From positions 25,543-89,542 of the forward strand of contig JAUIRK010000717.1 of NCBI GenBank assembly GCA_030549495.1: a stretch of DNA of 64,000 nt, written 5' to 3'. Position 1 is the first letter of the stretch; each line of letters opens with the position of its first letter. The DNA is from Nectonema munidae. Taxonomy: Eukaryota; Nematomorpha; Nectonematoida; Nectonematidae. A program made the position numbers and the translations under genes. This document shows, piece by piece, positions 1 through 12,619 of this stretch. The notes beneath the pieces are model-generated. The model saw only the letters and a program-made list of their open reading frames with translations. It searched no databases and was not told the origin of the DNA.

Positions 1-530
1 TGAAAATCGGTAGCTCTATTGATTTGAATGATAAACAGAAGAACAAAGATTATGCAAACGTTCTTTGCACACGGCACATTCCAATCTTGCATTTTTTTAC
101 AGACTCTACACCTTCCCTGATTTTTGCTTTTTTGCAGATAATGAGATTGTGCTACTATTTTTACTCTTTTACCAAGAGGTCCACTTCTTTCTACTGATCT
201 TGGGTTTTTGATCAGATTTAAAACAATTGATCTTGTAAACTCTAATTGATCCATTTTGCCAGCAGTTGCTCGATGAACTTTCCATGAAGCTATTCTCATT
301 TAATATCGAAAAGCAATTTATGTTCAACGATCCATACCACTTTTTCCAAGATATATTTGGACGGTAGCATCCTACTGCTTGATCTAAGAGATTTTTTTGT
401 TATTTTATAAAAAATAAAGCATTTAAGATATTATTTTATATATATTGCTTAAAATTTTTTTTTAAAACCTCAATAATTTTTGTTTGTAAAAAGTGTTCCC
501 ATTTGGGAACATTGGGGCTAAATGGGTTAA
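1..530 (-). mobile_element. piggyBac element, internally deleted, cut by the window edge
   Basis: The minus strand reads the C-terminal part of a piggyBac-type transposase: a DQAVGCYRPNISWKKWY stretch (the family usually has YRP..KSKKWW), then after a frame change a KMDQLEFTRSIV segment and a cysteine pair (CRVCKK) as in the family's terminal zinc ribbon. At 505-526 the sequence ends in a CCCATTT-type inverted-repeat end followed by TTAA at 527-530, the piggyBac target site. The C-terminal coding piece lies only about 130 bp from this end, so the catalytic middle of the gene is missing and this is an internally deleted copy. The other end lies before position 1. Family assignment is firm; activity is not expected. 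Confidence 0.7.
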
Positions 531-1006
531 CAAAAGAAATATTCTCACCTCACAACAAAGAAGCTAGCAAACATACCGCAGGCAATACACACTATCGTAT
601 ACATACTCAATCAGTCGCCTATCTCATTTCATCAAGTTTGATAAAGCTTCTTGGAAGAAGCGAAATATATAATTTGCATTAAAAACTCTTTTTTTGTACA
701 TTTTATTCTATACAAATAATAATTGTATCATAGCGCATTTGTCATGCAACTTCTCCTAGTTAAAATTATTCATCACATAATTTGTGTATAGAAGCTAAAA
801 ATAGGAAAACAAAATTACAATGCAGATTTCTATTGAGCACAAGCTTGCAAACTTACTGGAAGTAAAGCAGCGTTCACAAAATTTGTCAAAGTGTATATAC
901 ATTTTCGGTGAAATGTTTGGTAGGAGTGTTCTCAACTGGTATTTGCTATATTAATAATGTCTTTAATATGCATACAACAAGTTTATATTTATTTTGTAAT
1001 CTTTAA

Positions 1007-1066
1007 GGCAAAGATCAAGAAGTTGTAACATGCAGAAATACCAATATTCAAAGAGGCCTCGGGAAA
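1007..1066 (+). CDS. E(z): E(z) exon: end of CXC domain
   Basis: AG before 1007 and GTAATC after 1066. It encodes 20 residues in phase 0, ending [13 protein letters not shown], which aligns with human CKNCSIQRGSKK immediately before the SET exon. The second cysteine of that motif reads T here. Confidence 0.85.
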
Positions 1067-4000
1067 GTAATCTCATTCAATTTTACCTTCATACTAGCAT
1101 AACATTTTTGTATCTTGCAAATCTAAAGAATAATGATGAGTTCTTTCTTTTCACCAGTATATATGTACACATTTTACTCAAGTTACTTAGTTTTGATTAA
1201 CCCATTAACGACCAGAATAATCAGACGATATCTAATGTAAAGCAGAAGATTTGTATTAAAGAGCATTGATAAAAGCAGACCATTTTATTTTTGTAAAGTC
1301 GAGACATGTCGACTGTGGTCGATAACCGGTTAAGGTAAATACAATATTCTAATCTATTCATCTTAAGACATTGAATCATGATAAGATAATTCCTTTCTTT
1401 GTTTCACACCTTTTTTGTAGTTTTTAGGTCAATAAAAGTTAGTTTTTTAAGGCAATATTTTATTTTGTTAATTAAGTCGATCATAATTTTAAAATCATAA
1501 TATTTGTCAACATCAATCAGATTATTAGCCGATGGTCATATAGAAAATAGTAATGTAAAAAAGGTCAAGCGAAAATGAGAATTTTATTTCTCGGTATAAT
1601 ATTATATATTTGATCTGAAGTGAACAATTATTGTATACGTGAAGGTGATATACTGTAAAATGCTTTAAATCGCGAGAACAAAATTTTACCATTTATGGTT
1701 CAAAAACCAATTCGTAAGAATTTCAATTTGCGAATATCATCATCTTCCGTTCCCCCTTAATAAATGACCTAATCTTTATCCTGGGTAGCCAAGATCGACC
1801 ATAAGTTTGCAGCAATTTTTCCACCTTCCAAAGACATCTTCCCACTTCTTCTTTGGTCTACCTTTCTCCACTTTTCCATCAACATTTTCATTTTATATTC
1901 TTTGTTATGTAAAATAATAAAATTCGAGAATATACATTTCTAAAATTTTAAATTTAATTATTTTTATTTCTTGAGCACTTATTATTATTGAAATTGCAGT
2001 GAGTCTTAATTTTTTACATAAATGACCATTATTTTTAATCAAAATTCAGATTAAAAAAACTTGAAACTCTGGAATTGAAGTTCGCCAAATTTTTTGTTTG
2101 CTTATTTTGTGGAATTAAATAAAAAGTAGTGATTTTGTTAAAATTTGCTATCCGTAAAAATAATTTTCCAGACGTAGTTGAAAAATCGCAAAATATAAAC
2201 TTTTCAATTAGATACCAATCGAGAAGATAATTGTAAAAATTAAAAACATATTTAAATACTAGATTTGTACAACATGAAATCAAAGGCACACCTCCATATA
2301 TTCAAGAGAAATGAATATTTGTCGAATTTCACCAAGTACGTATTAAAAACTTCTACAAGTGGAATTGAGGGATGTTTTTCGAATGAACAAATTATTATTA
2401 TTGAAAAAAGATAGAAACTTTAAACATGAATGTATTTTTGAATAAATTATTTTTCGACATTTATTTATTTTACGTTCTTACTTGTCTACGATAATAAAAA
2501 AAAATAAAAGCCAGTTATAAAACAAATCGGAGAATCTGTTGGAAAGAAGCTTTTAAGTATTATGTTGCTTTAAAGTTAATTTTTCCTCTTCCTGCTAATT
2601 ATACAAAAGTGCCTTAAATGTTTTTCTTAATATGTGTCTGAATAAATTTCCACTGTTACAAGTTTAAAAAATATAAAAAAGTACTTTCTATTTTTTTTAT
2701 AAATATAAAAAAGTACTTTCTTTTTCTCTGTGAAAATTGCAATGTTTTCTCTAGGAATGTTTTTTAGCATTCGCTATTTATATACTAATCGATACTGAGT
2801 GTTTTTTTAATGATTAATTCATTTATATGACTTTTGTTCATTTTTAGCATCTACTTCTATCGCAATCAGATGTTGCTGGTTGGGGTATCTTTGTTAAAGA
2901 TGCTGTTGCAAAAAACGAATTTATATCGGAGTATTGTGGAGAGGTGAGTTCAGTTATATAATAATAATTCATCTTCTTAAAAATCTTACCAAATCGTTTA
3001 CTTATATCACACAAAAAGGTCTATTACATTATATCAGGGCTTCGGAGCCGCCTCAAAATTGTGTGGATCGTCTCCGGAACAAATTTTTTTTTATGGCTCC
3101 CGCTCCGTCTCCGACTTTTTATATATCATAATAGAGAGATGTAAAAATGAAAAAGCTGTTTCATCATCTATTTATGGTTTGTTCTCTGTAAATAGAATAT
3201 GAACATGAACTAAAAGTGATTATTTATATTTCAAGATTATATATGTAACAAATGTGCTCTTGATACATCACGAATTATAATTTTAGTTATTACCCGGCTA
3301 CCGTTTTTTAATACCAATGTTTTGGAGAAAATTTTGTCTCTCAGTCATGTGTATCTTTCAATCAAACAACCACTCTTTTTGCGTTTTCATTGTGTTTTTA
3401 TTTGTTTAAGATCATCAGTCAGGATGAAGCAGAAAGAAGAGGCAAAATATACGACAGACATAAATCATCTTTTTTATTCAACTTGAATAGTGGTAAGTCA
3501 TTAATATACTTCTTTCATTACTACGAAAAGAATTTAATTTATGGTTTTAGCAACTCTTTTTTTCCTGCCCATAATAACATAGGCATTTCAAGGGGGGTCC
3601 AGGATGCTGTCCTCCACCCCTGGTGAAAGTTAGTCTCCCTGAGGAAATACGATTTGATGCCTAAAGAAACTTTATGAATAATAAATAAATTGGAATGTAG
3701 TTGAATTAAACTAAGTTCATATTCAATATTAACCTATTTAATTATTATTGCAGTATGCAGTATTCGCAATCTTAATTGTTTATTTTCAAGGCGAATAAAT
3801 TCCTATTTTTGTCTGTTACCTCCGAGCCGATTTTTTGGCCCCTTGTCAGTAAAAGCTGGTTACTTCTCTACATGGTCAGTGCTTCCTCTAAGGCTTTAAC
3901 AGTGGAGCTTGGCATATATATTTTTATAATGATTGCTAAAAAGTATATTAAATTTAACCATGCTGATACTTGACATTTATTTTTTAAGTATATTATAAAA

Positions 4001-7000
4001 TTGCGCATTATCACCATTTTTAAGGAATGACCGCCCGAATTATGTAAATAGATTTAGCATCTGATAGGCACATTTTTTACACCCCGATGCTCAAAAAAGT
4101 AGAGTCAACATGAATAGTATTTTACCTTTTAGAATATCCATCCATGTTTAAATACATGCCATTCACACTATTTTTGAAATATATTTAAATAAAAAAATAC
4201 AGTTTTATATATGTAATTACCGTGCATATATTCGAATTCGAATATAAGTCGAAGATTCCTTCATTAAAAGAAGGTCTTGCTTTGCGATATATTGTATAAA
4301 AGCAGAATTATAAATATAAGATTGTCGGAAGTAGGAAAATGTATGGTGTGAACATAGTTTCTATAGTTGTTCATTGTTTATATATGAATAGGCTATTTAC
4401 TTAATTACATTTCTTTCGAATCTTATTTAAATATATATTTTTAAATATTTAAATTATAAGTTTAGAAAAAAATAATATATTTAGTTTTATTGAAGAGAGT
4501 TGAAAGTATTGGAAAACATAACGAATACAGCTATTGGCGATAGATGAACATTTTGCAATATGATGAAATAGAAGAATCATTGCATTGTGGTATATCATTT
4601 ATATAAATGGTGCCTTGAGGAACTTGGGATGCAATAAGACCCAAATAATTCAATAAAAAAATCACGATGGACCCAAACTGTTTTTAATCCTATACAGTGT
4701 ATACAGCAAAATATCATAATTGACATTTAAAAATTTTAGATTCTTAGAGATATCAGTTTAAATAGATTTTTTCTAAATAACTATTGAATAACTAATTTAA
4801 TACTAATAATGGCAATTCTATAACTAAAATAATATTGCAATTAGCAAACTATTTTATTTGTCAAATTTTTTTACAGGCTGGATTATCTTTAAATGTATTT
4901 TTTTTAAAAATAAATCGAAGAAATTGTTAGTTTAACGCTATTTATTGAGGAATATATTTTTAATCTTTCTTGATATTTAACATGATGAATTGATTTTTGT
5001 GGAATGTAGATTCATTTATTGTATTGATTAATAAATTTTCTGATCTGTTGTGTTCTATGAAACAATTTTATGATTACATTTAAAAATTTTGATTAATTTT
5101 TTTTTATTAATTGAATAAAATAAAAAGATTTGCGAAAAAAAACAAAAAAACCATGAGGGCATTTGCCCCAGTTTTTTTAACTCTAATTTAGTCTATGGCT
5201 GATACCATTCTTATAAATCGTATAACACTGTCAAAATAATTTTGATAAATAGAAAATACATTTTGTTATCTGAAGTGAAAAGAAAGGAGGTGTGTATGTT
5301 TATTTTTCTGCTTCAGATTTTGTGGTTGATGCAACTCGGAAAGGAAACAAGATTCGTTTCGCTAACCACTCGAACAACCCCAACTGCTATGCTAAAGTCG
5401 TCATGGTAAATGGCGATCATCGCATTGGAATAATAGCCAAGCGAAACATCTCGGCGGGTGAAGAATTATTCTTCGATTACAGGTAAGATGAGTTCATTTT
5501 CTTGTTTTCGTTGTGTCAGCATGGCATTGCCATTTATATTTAATTAATTGACACTTTAATTAAGTCCCATATTAAAATATATGTTTTCTTTTTAATTTTT
5601 TTCACAATATGTTTTTATCCTATATTTATAATATAAATTTATCCAATAAGTTTATTTAAAAACATCCTTTACCTCACATTTAAAACATATTGCAAAAAAA
5701 TTAAGCTAAAATCATATATTTTAAATGGCTATATAAAAAAAAATTTATTCAAATATTTACTATCTTTACGGAATAAACAATTTTGCTTGTATATAACTCG
5801 CATATTTTTTAATTTTTATGTAATATTATGGTTAATCCGAAAAAGCAACCGTTTTTCTGGCCGTTGCTTATAGTAAAGTTATCTAAATCAATCACCTTGC
5901 ATCAGGTTTATCTATATCGATACCTTGCATCAGGTTTATAAATAATTTCTAGAAAAACTTTAAACAAAAAAGGGAAGAAGATAAATAGAATTTTATTTAA
6001 AATTTAGTGCTAGAAGGGAGATTTTTCTAGTTTACTTCCTTTTAGAGTTTCAATCTACAACCAGGGCCTTATGAGAAAATTTTTGGGCTCAGAGACAAAA
6101 TTACTCAAGGGCCCTTATGAATTTCAGAGAAGTTGATTTATTCATATTGGCTAAAAATAATTTTTCTATTCATTAATATAAAAATAAGAAATATCTAAAA
6201 AATTTGAAACTAATTTCAAATATGATGAAGACTCAAATTTAGAAGAGCATTAAATAAAAAAGAACAAATCATAGTCAAATAATAACTTTTCTGGCTTTCT
6301 TTTTCGCAACATTTGGAATTCCACTATCAAAATAGTTTTTTAGCAATGCTAGACTCAATACTTAATCTCGCCAGATCAACAAATCTTGTTTGAGACATAG
6401 TGGACCGCATCACCAATTTGAGCTTGTTAAAAGATCTTTCAGGTTATGCTACTGTAGCTGGAGTAGTCAAAAACAATCTCAAGCTTATACAAACATTTGG
6501 AAAAATTTCGAACAATTTGTAGTTTTTCGGCACATTAAGTAACTCTAAAGGCTTTAACTTTGGTTTTTGGAAATTAGCTTTATGCACAACTAAAGTTTGG
6601 ATATCCAATTAACTGAGATGTTCAATTAAATGACAAGCCATGCTCCCCCAAAAAAGAACAACATCAATGATATGCTTTAATACATTGTACCATTTCAAAG
6701 CTTCAGCATTGTGTGTAGACTTTGCAGAAGAACAGTTGGCATTGTGCCAAAACAGATATTATTTTAATACTGGATGTTTTCAAAAAAATTATCATGATTA
6801 TGATTATAATTATGAAATAATGATAATAATCATTATTAGAATCATTAAACTAATAATGAAGAAATCAAATATTTTTAACATTGAATTTTAAATAATCTTC
6901 CATTTTGAAATGGAAAATAAAAAAATTTGCTCTAAATTAAAAATAAAGTAAAGTGTGTATAACAAATTTTTTAGAAAAATATAAAAACCAAACCAAAAAT

Positions 7001-9002
7001 TGTAATATTTACTAGTTCATATAATTTCTAAGTAAATTTTATTTGCTGTTTGATAAAAATTTAACCAGAATTTGTTGACAATGTCTTAAAATTCCTAGCT
7101 TTTTAAATCGAATATCTAACTTATTCAGTTATAAATCCTAAATAAACACATTTTTTAGAAATGAAAATTATTCGAACTCATAATCATGAAAATTAACGAG
7201 TATAGTAAAAAAAATCCATTTTGACTTTTGAGATAAAAATAAAGGATATGAAAAAACATGGCTATGTAAATCTAATTGTAATTAACAAATTGATAACTAA
7301 TGATATAAACCTTTTTTTGCTACTAGATTAAGCAAAAAAATTTGAATAACAATAGAGATTTTTTTCGTTGATGGCACCCATTTAACTCTCCTTTTTGTAA
7401 GCGTAAATTATGCTTTGAAATTTTTTATATACAATTGCTAATAAATCCATTTTTACCGGGGAATTTGAAGAAAAATCAAAAAAAATTTATATCATGTGAT
7501 TTTGCACAATCTTTGTTTTCTATGTAGCGTGGTTATTATTTCATATAAATATAACTTTTTTAAAGTTCATTTTTCCATTCCGAATGTCAGTAATTACATG
7601 CTCCATAGTTCTTGTGTGCAAATGTTGGCGAATGCATACAATGTTTCGCATAATCCTTGTCAATCAGAATTTCATTTTGTTCAATACTTTATTTGTTCTA
7701 AACGCAGCAGAAATCTTAACAAGGCATCTCGAACCATTTAATCCCAACGTCACCTTTTAATGACGTCGAGTATTTCTTCATCTTAAGATAGTTTTATATC
7801 AAATTAGAAAATGTCATCTTCTTTTTCTCGGATTAAATGGGTTGATTTAAAATTTTAACATTTTTTCAATTTATTCACAATCTATTCCCTTTTTTCCCGT
7901 TTAAAAGACTTTTATACACCTTTTATAGTATTTTTCAAATATGTAGGCAATATATCGATTCTCAAAAAAATTTTGGAAGGTACCAACTCCTAATTCAAGA
8001 ATTTTTCCTAGATTACCGTGTTTAAATAAGTTATTTTTATACTTATGTGAAGAATAAAAATTTCAGCTATTATATTGTCCTATGAATGCCTGTTTTCTAT
8101 ATATTTTTGTAAGAAATTTATCTCGTAATTATTCTAGTTTGATAACTTTACTGTCTAAATTTATGATCCTTAGGCAAGCGATATTTATGTACAGGATGTT
8201 TGCGAATGGTTTTACCAATTTTTCAGAATGTTGTAGTATAGCTCAATACATCGTTAATTTTATTCTCATATATTATCCTATTCAGTATTATCACCGTCAA
8301 TTTTTGCTCACAAAAATTTCAAAAATTACTATCGACATATATGTCTAGGGACGGTGTTAATAATTGAAGGACCCAATTAGATAATAATCGATAGCGTGGC
8401 CTCTACTCTACAAGCTTATATGTGATATACGAGTTGGACATTAGAGAACTTATATTTTTATTACATAGAAAGGCACTTACAGATATGGTGCTTATTGTAC
8501 ACAAGTTTTTAAGAAAAAGACTTTTCAACCTTTTTTTTGCAAAATGACTCAAAAATTTTTTATTTTCTATGTTTTGCTCATAGAATAAAGAAAAGGCTTC
8601 AAATGCTTGCTTGGGGCGCGAGATCCAATTTGATAAAATGCTGCCTTGGTATGTCTATCTACACGATGTGTTTACATGTAGTAGTAATTAAAAAAAATAA
8701 ATTAAAAGTTTTTAGTCTGTTATATTTTAATTAATATAATTTGTATAGAAATTTTATAACAGGGTATAAAAAGGATTGCTCAAGAAATGCTAATTTGTAA
8801 AAATAAATATCAATTTTTGTCACTCTATCGTCATATCACTGATTTGATTTGCCACTCCTTTGATAATAACCGATATATAAGAAACCATGTTTTGTGTATG
8901 TTTTTGTTAATTTTAATTTTTTCTTGAAAAATTTATTCTAAACTTTAGATTTTTCTTTTTAGATATGGACCAACAGACGCTTTGAAATATGTTCTTCAAT
9001 GA
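1007..9002 (+). CDS. E(z): Enhancer of zeste / EZH histone H3K27 methyltransferase, 3' part
   Basis: Catalytic subunit of Polycomb repressive complex 2, which methylates H3 lysine 27 in the nucleus. Five exons join in frame: 1007-1066, 2848-2943, 3411-3492, 5317-5482 and 8963-9002, all with AG/GT borders and matching phases (0, 0, 1, 2). They encode the end of the CXC domain ([10 protein letters not shown]), then the SET domain: [32 protein letters not shown], the cofactor motif [13 protein letters not shown] and the catalytic end EELFFDYR. The last exon gives [12 protein letters not shown] and a stop; fly E(z) has YGPTEQLKF here and human has YSQADALKYV followed by a longer tail. N-terminal exons are off the window. 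Introns are up to 3.5 kb and hold transposon debris. Assignment is very secure; the exact C-terminus is what the genome reads, untested by transcript. Confidence 0.95.
1197..1333. mobile_element. piggyBac-type MITE, 129 bp, with TTAA ends
   Basis: TTAA at 1197-1200 and at 1330-1333 flank a 129-bp segment whose ends are inverted: CCCATTAACGACCAG on the left against CCGGTTATCGACCAC on the reverse complement of the right. It carries no coding sequence and lies in an E(z) intron 130 bp after the CXC exon. Confidence 0.6.
1785..1885 (-). pseudogene. Possible LINE C-terminal fragment
   Basis: The minus strand reads [19 protein letters not shown]. This resembles the GRPKKRWEDV motif that often closes the endonuclease/reverse-transcriptase protein of arthropod LINEs. 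Only about 30 codons are visible, with no poly-A tail or other domain, so this is tentative. It lies in an E(z) intron. Confidence 0.3.
2848..2943 (+). CDS. E(z): E(z) exon: start of SET domain
   Basis: 32 codons, phase 0 on both sides, bordered by TTTTTAG and GTGAGT. Encodes [15 protein letters not shown] through FISEYCGE, including the tyrosine whose human equivalent (Y641/Y646) controls methylation state. Confidence 0.95.
3036..3130. mobile_element. hAT terminal fragment
   Basis: CAGGGCTTCGGAGCCG followed by further CCGGA and CTCCG words resembles a widespread hAT end (CAGGG...GGAGTCGGAG). The partner end and target duplication are not visible. It lies in the intron between the first two SET exons. 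Confidence 0.3.
3411..3492 (+). CDS. E(z): E(z) exon: SET domain, middle
   Basis: Bordered by GTTTAAG and GTAAGT. Reads [15 protein letters not shown] then SSFLFNLNS; ends in phase 1, completing an Asp codon with the next exon. Human EZH2 reads IISQDEADRRGKVYD then CSFLFNLNN. Confidence 0.95.
5317..5482 (+). CDS. E(z): E(z) exon: SET cofactor-binding and catalytic core
   Basis: Bordered by CTTCAG and GTAAGA. Encodes [38 protein letters not shown] and GEELFFDYR, nearly residue for residue as in EZH2. Ends in phase 2. Confidence 0.97.
6062..6780 (-). pseudogene. hAT transposase relic (ZMYM1-like C-terminus)
   Basis: Starts with a hAT-type end, CAGGGCCTTATGAG. On the minus strand it reads [20 protein letters not shown], then [18 protein letters not shown] and [18 protein letters not shown], which is the C-terminal dimerisation segment of hAT transposases related to zf-MYM type 1 proteins. 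An in-frame stop falls just before PERSF, and the N-terminal and catalytic regions are missing. The relic sits in the last E(z) intron, antisense to the gene. Confidence 0.65.
8963..9002 (+). CDS. E(z): E(z) terminal exon
   Basis: Acceptor TTTTTAG; the single leading base completes the Arg codon. Encodes [12 protein letters not shown] and the stop at 9000-9002. The usual GIEREMEI-type tail is absent. Confidence 0.85.
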
Positions 9003-9019
9003 AATTATTTGAAATATAT

Positions 9020-9025
9020 AATAAA
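9020..9025 (+). terminator. Polyadenylation signal of E(z)
   Basis: AATAAA begins 18 bases after the E(z) stop, close enough to support this as the true last exon of the transcript with a very short 3' UTR. Confidence 0.5.
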
Positions 9026-9029
9026 TTAT

Positions 9030-10700
9030 TTTTACTTTTATATTTGATCTGCCATGATTTTTTTTCCAATTTTCACAAATATAATCGCAAATATGTAGTA
9101 TTTACTTTTTTTAATAGCGAATGTGGATAAATTTATGGCAGACATTTGAGCAAACATAAATTTTCCTCATGGAAGCTGTCTCAAACAAAGCCTACGCATG
9201 AAGCGAGCAGTACCATACGATGGCTGGTGGTACAACAGGTATTCATCGTTACTGCTGCGAGAGGGTTACGTAATTTGTACACAAAACTAACGGATAGATT
9301 TTGCTTTTAGTGAGGCGGTAAAATCTATGGTTTTAAAATCTAGAATCCGATAAATGACGTTCTTATGTCATCGTTTAACCAAAAATATCCAAACAATGTA
9401 AACTTTTTAAATAATTAATACTATTGATTTTAACCCCTAAAATGTACATTATTTACAACAATCTGTGAAAAAAATATTAATAATTACAACGGAAGATAAT
9501 CATACCAGATGTCAGTGCAATGTGTCATTTTCTTTGTTGTATACAATACTTTAACTAATACGTACAACCTTTTCTCCTCCTGTTGCTTCCTAAAATGTTC
9601 CATTGAGCAGTGATATCTTCATATTCCAGGCATTGCTTCAAAGTAACCGTTGGCGTTATATAGCTATAAATAATCCTACTGTTTTTTAAGATTCTGTTAT
9701 ATTTTTAGCTTACACGGAGAGAAAATAGCATGAATTATAAATAATATTAAAATAAATTTCCTATTTACATTTGTAGTTATGCAAATCGAACAAGAATATA
9801 ATTAACCATTTTCATAATAAAAAAACCACTGTAGGAAATTCTACGAAATAGACGTTAAAACTTATTAATCGAATTTCAGTACTAACAAATTATTTTATAC
9901 GATAATACAGTGGTGGTATTCAGCAGATTCGCACCGGTTCTTGCGAATCTGTTCTTAGAATTTAATGACCTCAACGAAGCGGTTGTTAACAATCGTATGT
10001 ATAGGCCTAATAATAACATTACAATTTCAAGTTTACCAGCAAAAATATAAATTTTCGTGCTTTCGAACCAAATATAACAGCACCCCTTTCCCTACATTTT
10101 TTCACCTTTTACTATCCGTTTTATTTATTTTTTAAAACATATTTTTTAATGTATTATGTATCGAAGAAATTAATAAAGAATTGAATTTTGTTAAGTTGAA
10201 AGATTATAAAATACTTTTTTAAATCAAAGTTTCTAAAGAATCCTTAACACTATTAATATCTAATATTTTTACAAAATTCTTGTATGAACCCTCTAGATGG
10301 CAAAACTTATGATGTCAATCACTTATTATAAAAATTAATTAAGCCTGTCAAATAAAGCTATCAAACATTTAAATCAATGTCAAATTTTAAACTTTAATAC
10401 ATTTCATTTCTACGATTTTTTACTAAATCTCTTAATTCATTTAATAAGCTAACTTTTCTCAAATAATTCACTCGCTTCATTTCATCTTTCAGTAAATTAG
10501 CTTTCACAGGTGAGTTAACCCTAAACAATTTTTTCGTCCTTTTAAAATAAACTGATCCAACATGCTCAATTTTGTTTCTGAAAACATTAAAATCGTAATA
10601 AATAACAAAAATAAGAATTATAATTTATTTAAAATATAAAAAGAATTTTTGAAAGGACAATATTCTACGAATTTTACTACCTACTAGACTTCTTATTAAT
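9030..10700. other. Intergenic stretch after E(z)
   Basis: No gene is recognised. At 9908 the words CAGTGGTGGTATTCAGCAG and CACCGGTTCTTGCGAA resemble a hAT-type terminal repeat, but no partner end or target duplication is visible. The rest is AT-rich with no repeat structure I can define. Confidence 0.3.
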
Positions 10701-10719
10701 TTTAGGATTTAGCCCTAAA

Positions 10720-11720
10720 ATGAGGAGGCAACAAAATATTTTGGAGTTTGTGCAAAAAATTTGAAGAAATGAAAGTTCAAAAAAAGAGGCCGGAATACAG
10801 TTTAGCACAGAGAAACAGGGCATTTTCTGATGTTGAAGATGAGATTGAATTTCAAATAAAAAATAGAGTTGACGTGGGTGTTAGACTTCATTCTCGTAAA
10901 ACTGCTGTGAAAATAGTTGATCTCATTGCAAAGGAAATAAAAAAGAAATATTCTCTAAAATTATTGAACAAAATTCTGAAATCTATGTCATCTTGAATGA
11001 ATTAAACATATCTAGTAAGCCTATATTTATATTTTTAAAGAGTGAATGTTGTGATCTATCACCAACAATGTTCCTAGATTTGATTGAATTAAAAGGACAG
11101 GGAGAAAAGAAATATAAACATCCTTGTTAAAAAGTTTGTACTATATTGGATTTGATTTTGAATATTTAAGAAATAATTTGATTGCCTTCTATTCAGATGC
11201 GGCAAGTGTAATGCTTGAGGGAAATTCTGGGTTAGGCACTAGACTTAAAAATGATTTTCCAAACATTGTCATTTGGCATTGTTTAAATCATCGTTTTCTT
11301 GTTTTGGATGATTCTGTTGATGAAATAAAACAAGTGAATCAATTCAAAATATTCATGGATATGGATAAAATCTACAGAATCTTTCACCAATCAAATAAAA
11401 ATAAAATGGAACTCTTCAAAATTTCGGAAGAAATTGCACCACAAGTTCTGAAGATAGGTATTGTTCTTGGACCAAGATAGGCTGCTTTCAGTTTAAGATC
11501 TGCACTTGTTGTGTGGCGTGCTTATCCATCATTACATAATTTTTTCTCTACTAGGACAAACCATTCAGGAATTGCTGGCTGTGATAGACATACTTCAAAA
11601 AATATCCTTATTTTCTAATGCTCTAAAAGCTTATAAATTTGCCAAGAGCTGAAAATTTATAAAAGGTATATAAAAATATTTGAAATGCTTAAAGGAAATA
11701 AATGATAGAATTGCATCTGT
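10720..11720 (+). pseudogene. hAT transposase relic (KIAA1586-like)
   Basis: Starts at ATG 10720 with MRRQQNILEFVQK, like the short leader of this family. After a frame shift comes KKRPEYSLAQRNRAF, and later LIAFYSDAASVMLEGNSG, LKNDFPNIVIWHCLNHR, FKIFMDMDKIYRIFHQS and LKIGIVLGPRWAAFSLRS. These match the RNase-H-like core of hAT transposases related to vertebrate KIAA1586: the SDGASVM and IWHCLNHR motifs are recognisable. The frame changes at least twice, a stop replaces a codon near 11478, and the C-terminal dimerisation region is absent. No terminal repeats were found. Confidence 0.7.
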
Positions 11721-11729
11721 GCCTTTAAG

Positions 11730-12600
11730 CTTATTCATATCTCTAATGAAAAAAGGTTGATAAGTGTAAGTAAACGCTTTTTATGAAATAGACTAGTTTA
11801 AAAATAATATAAATATATTTTACTTATAATCTTTGGTTTCTATCGAGTCAATATGGCATGCTGCTAGTGAGAGAGAATCTGTTGTTAAAATATGGGGATC
11901 CCACCACGGTGTATATATTTTACAAACATGAGGAGTACAATCTTATTACCTATATGTCAGATTTCATTTATTTTGTTTCAGTAAATTATTTAAACATAGA
12001 TAACATTTACCTATTACAAAAAAGAACAACCTTTAACCTCTTGCAGAAAAAGATAAGAACAGAATGTTAGTAGCTCACACTCATAAAGCTGACTATGAAC
12101 TGTAAAATTTATATACTTATTCAAGAATGAAAAATTTTCATACATAACAGTGGTATGCTATCTTTCGAAATTGATTAACAAACTTGTATTCCTCATTTAT
12201 CAGGTTATATGAGTTCGCCACTTTATTACATTTCAGGTTTCTCTTCTATGGCGACTATAAATGAAAAAATGGGGTGATCTTAACAAACCATCACAATAAC
12301 AATATATTTCAAATTTATTTCCATCAAGAACTTATTCTTTACTTAATATTTAGTTTTACTATTCAGGAGAATTTTTATTAAATATTTATATAAGCTGTCT
12401 TAAAGTGAAAGTTAAATCCCATTACAATTATATACACTAAAGAAACAAGCCCTCTTTAAAAGTTTTTAGACTATGGCAAATCGTTCTTAATAGGGGTGGA
12501 AATTTTTTAGAAAGAATGAACAAGTTATATTGAATAATAAACACAATTTCAACGACTAATACAATTTATTAAAAAATTTATTTATTCCTAATCAGTATTA
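11730..12600. other. Stretch without recognisable genes
   Basis: Low-complexity AT-rich DNA. A 70-codon open frame at 11858-12070 has no recognisable motif and looks like chance. Confidence 0.3.
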
Positions 12601-12619
12601 TTCATTATCAATTACGTAC

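Noticed and set aside
2035-2289. 84-codon minus-strand frame in an E(z) intron
   Set aside because: Low-complexity Phe/Asn/Leu-rich product typical of AT-rich noise.
7741-7840. Possible TTAA MITE (TTAATCC... / ...GGATTAA)
   Set aside because: Only three terminal bases agree between the two ends; likely chance in AT-rich DNA.
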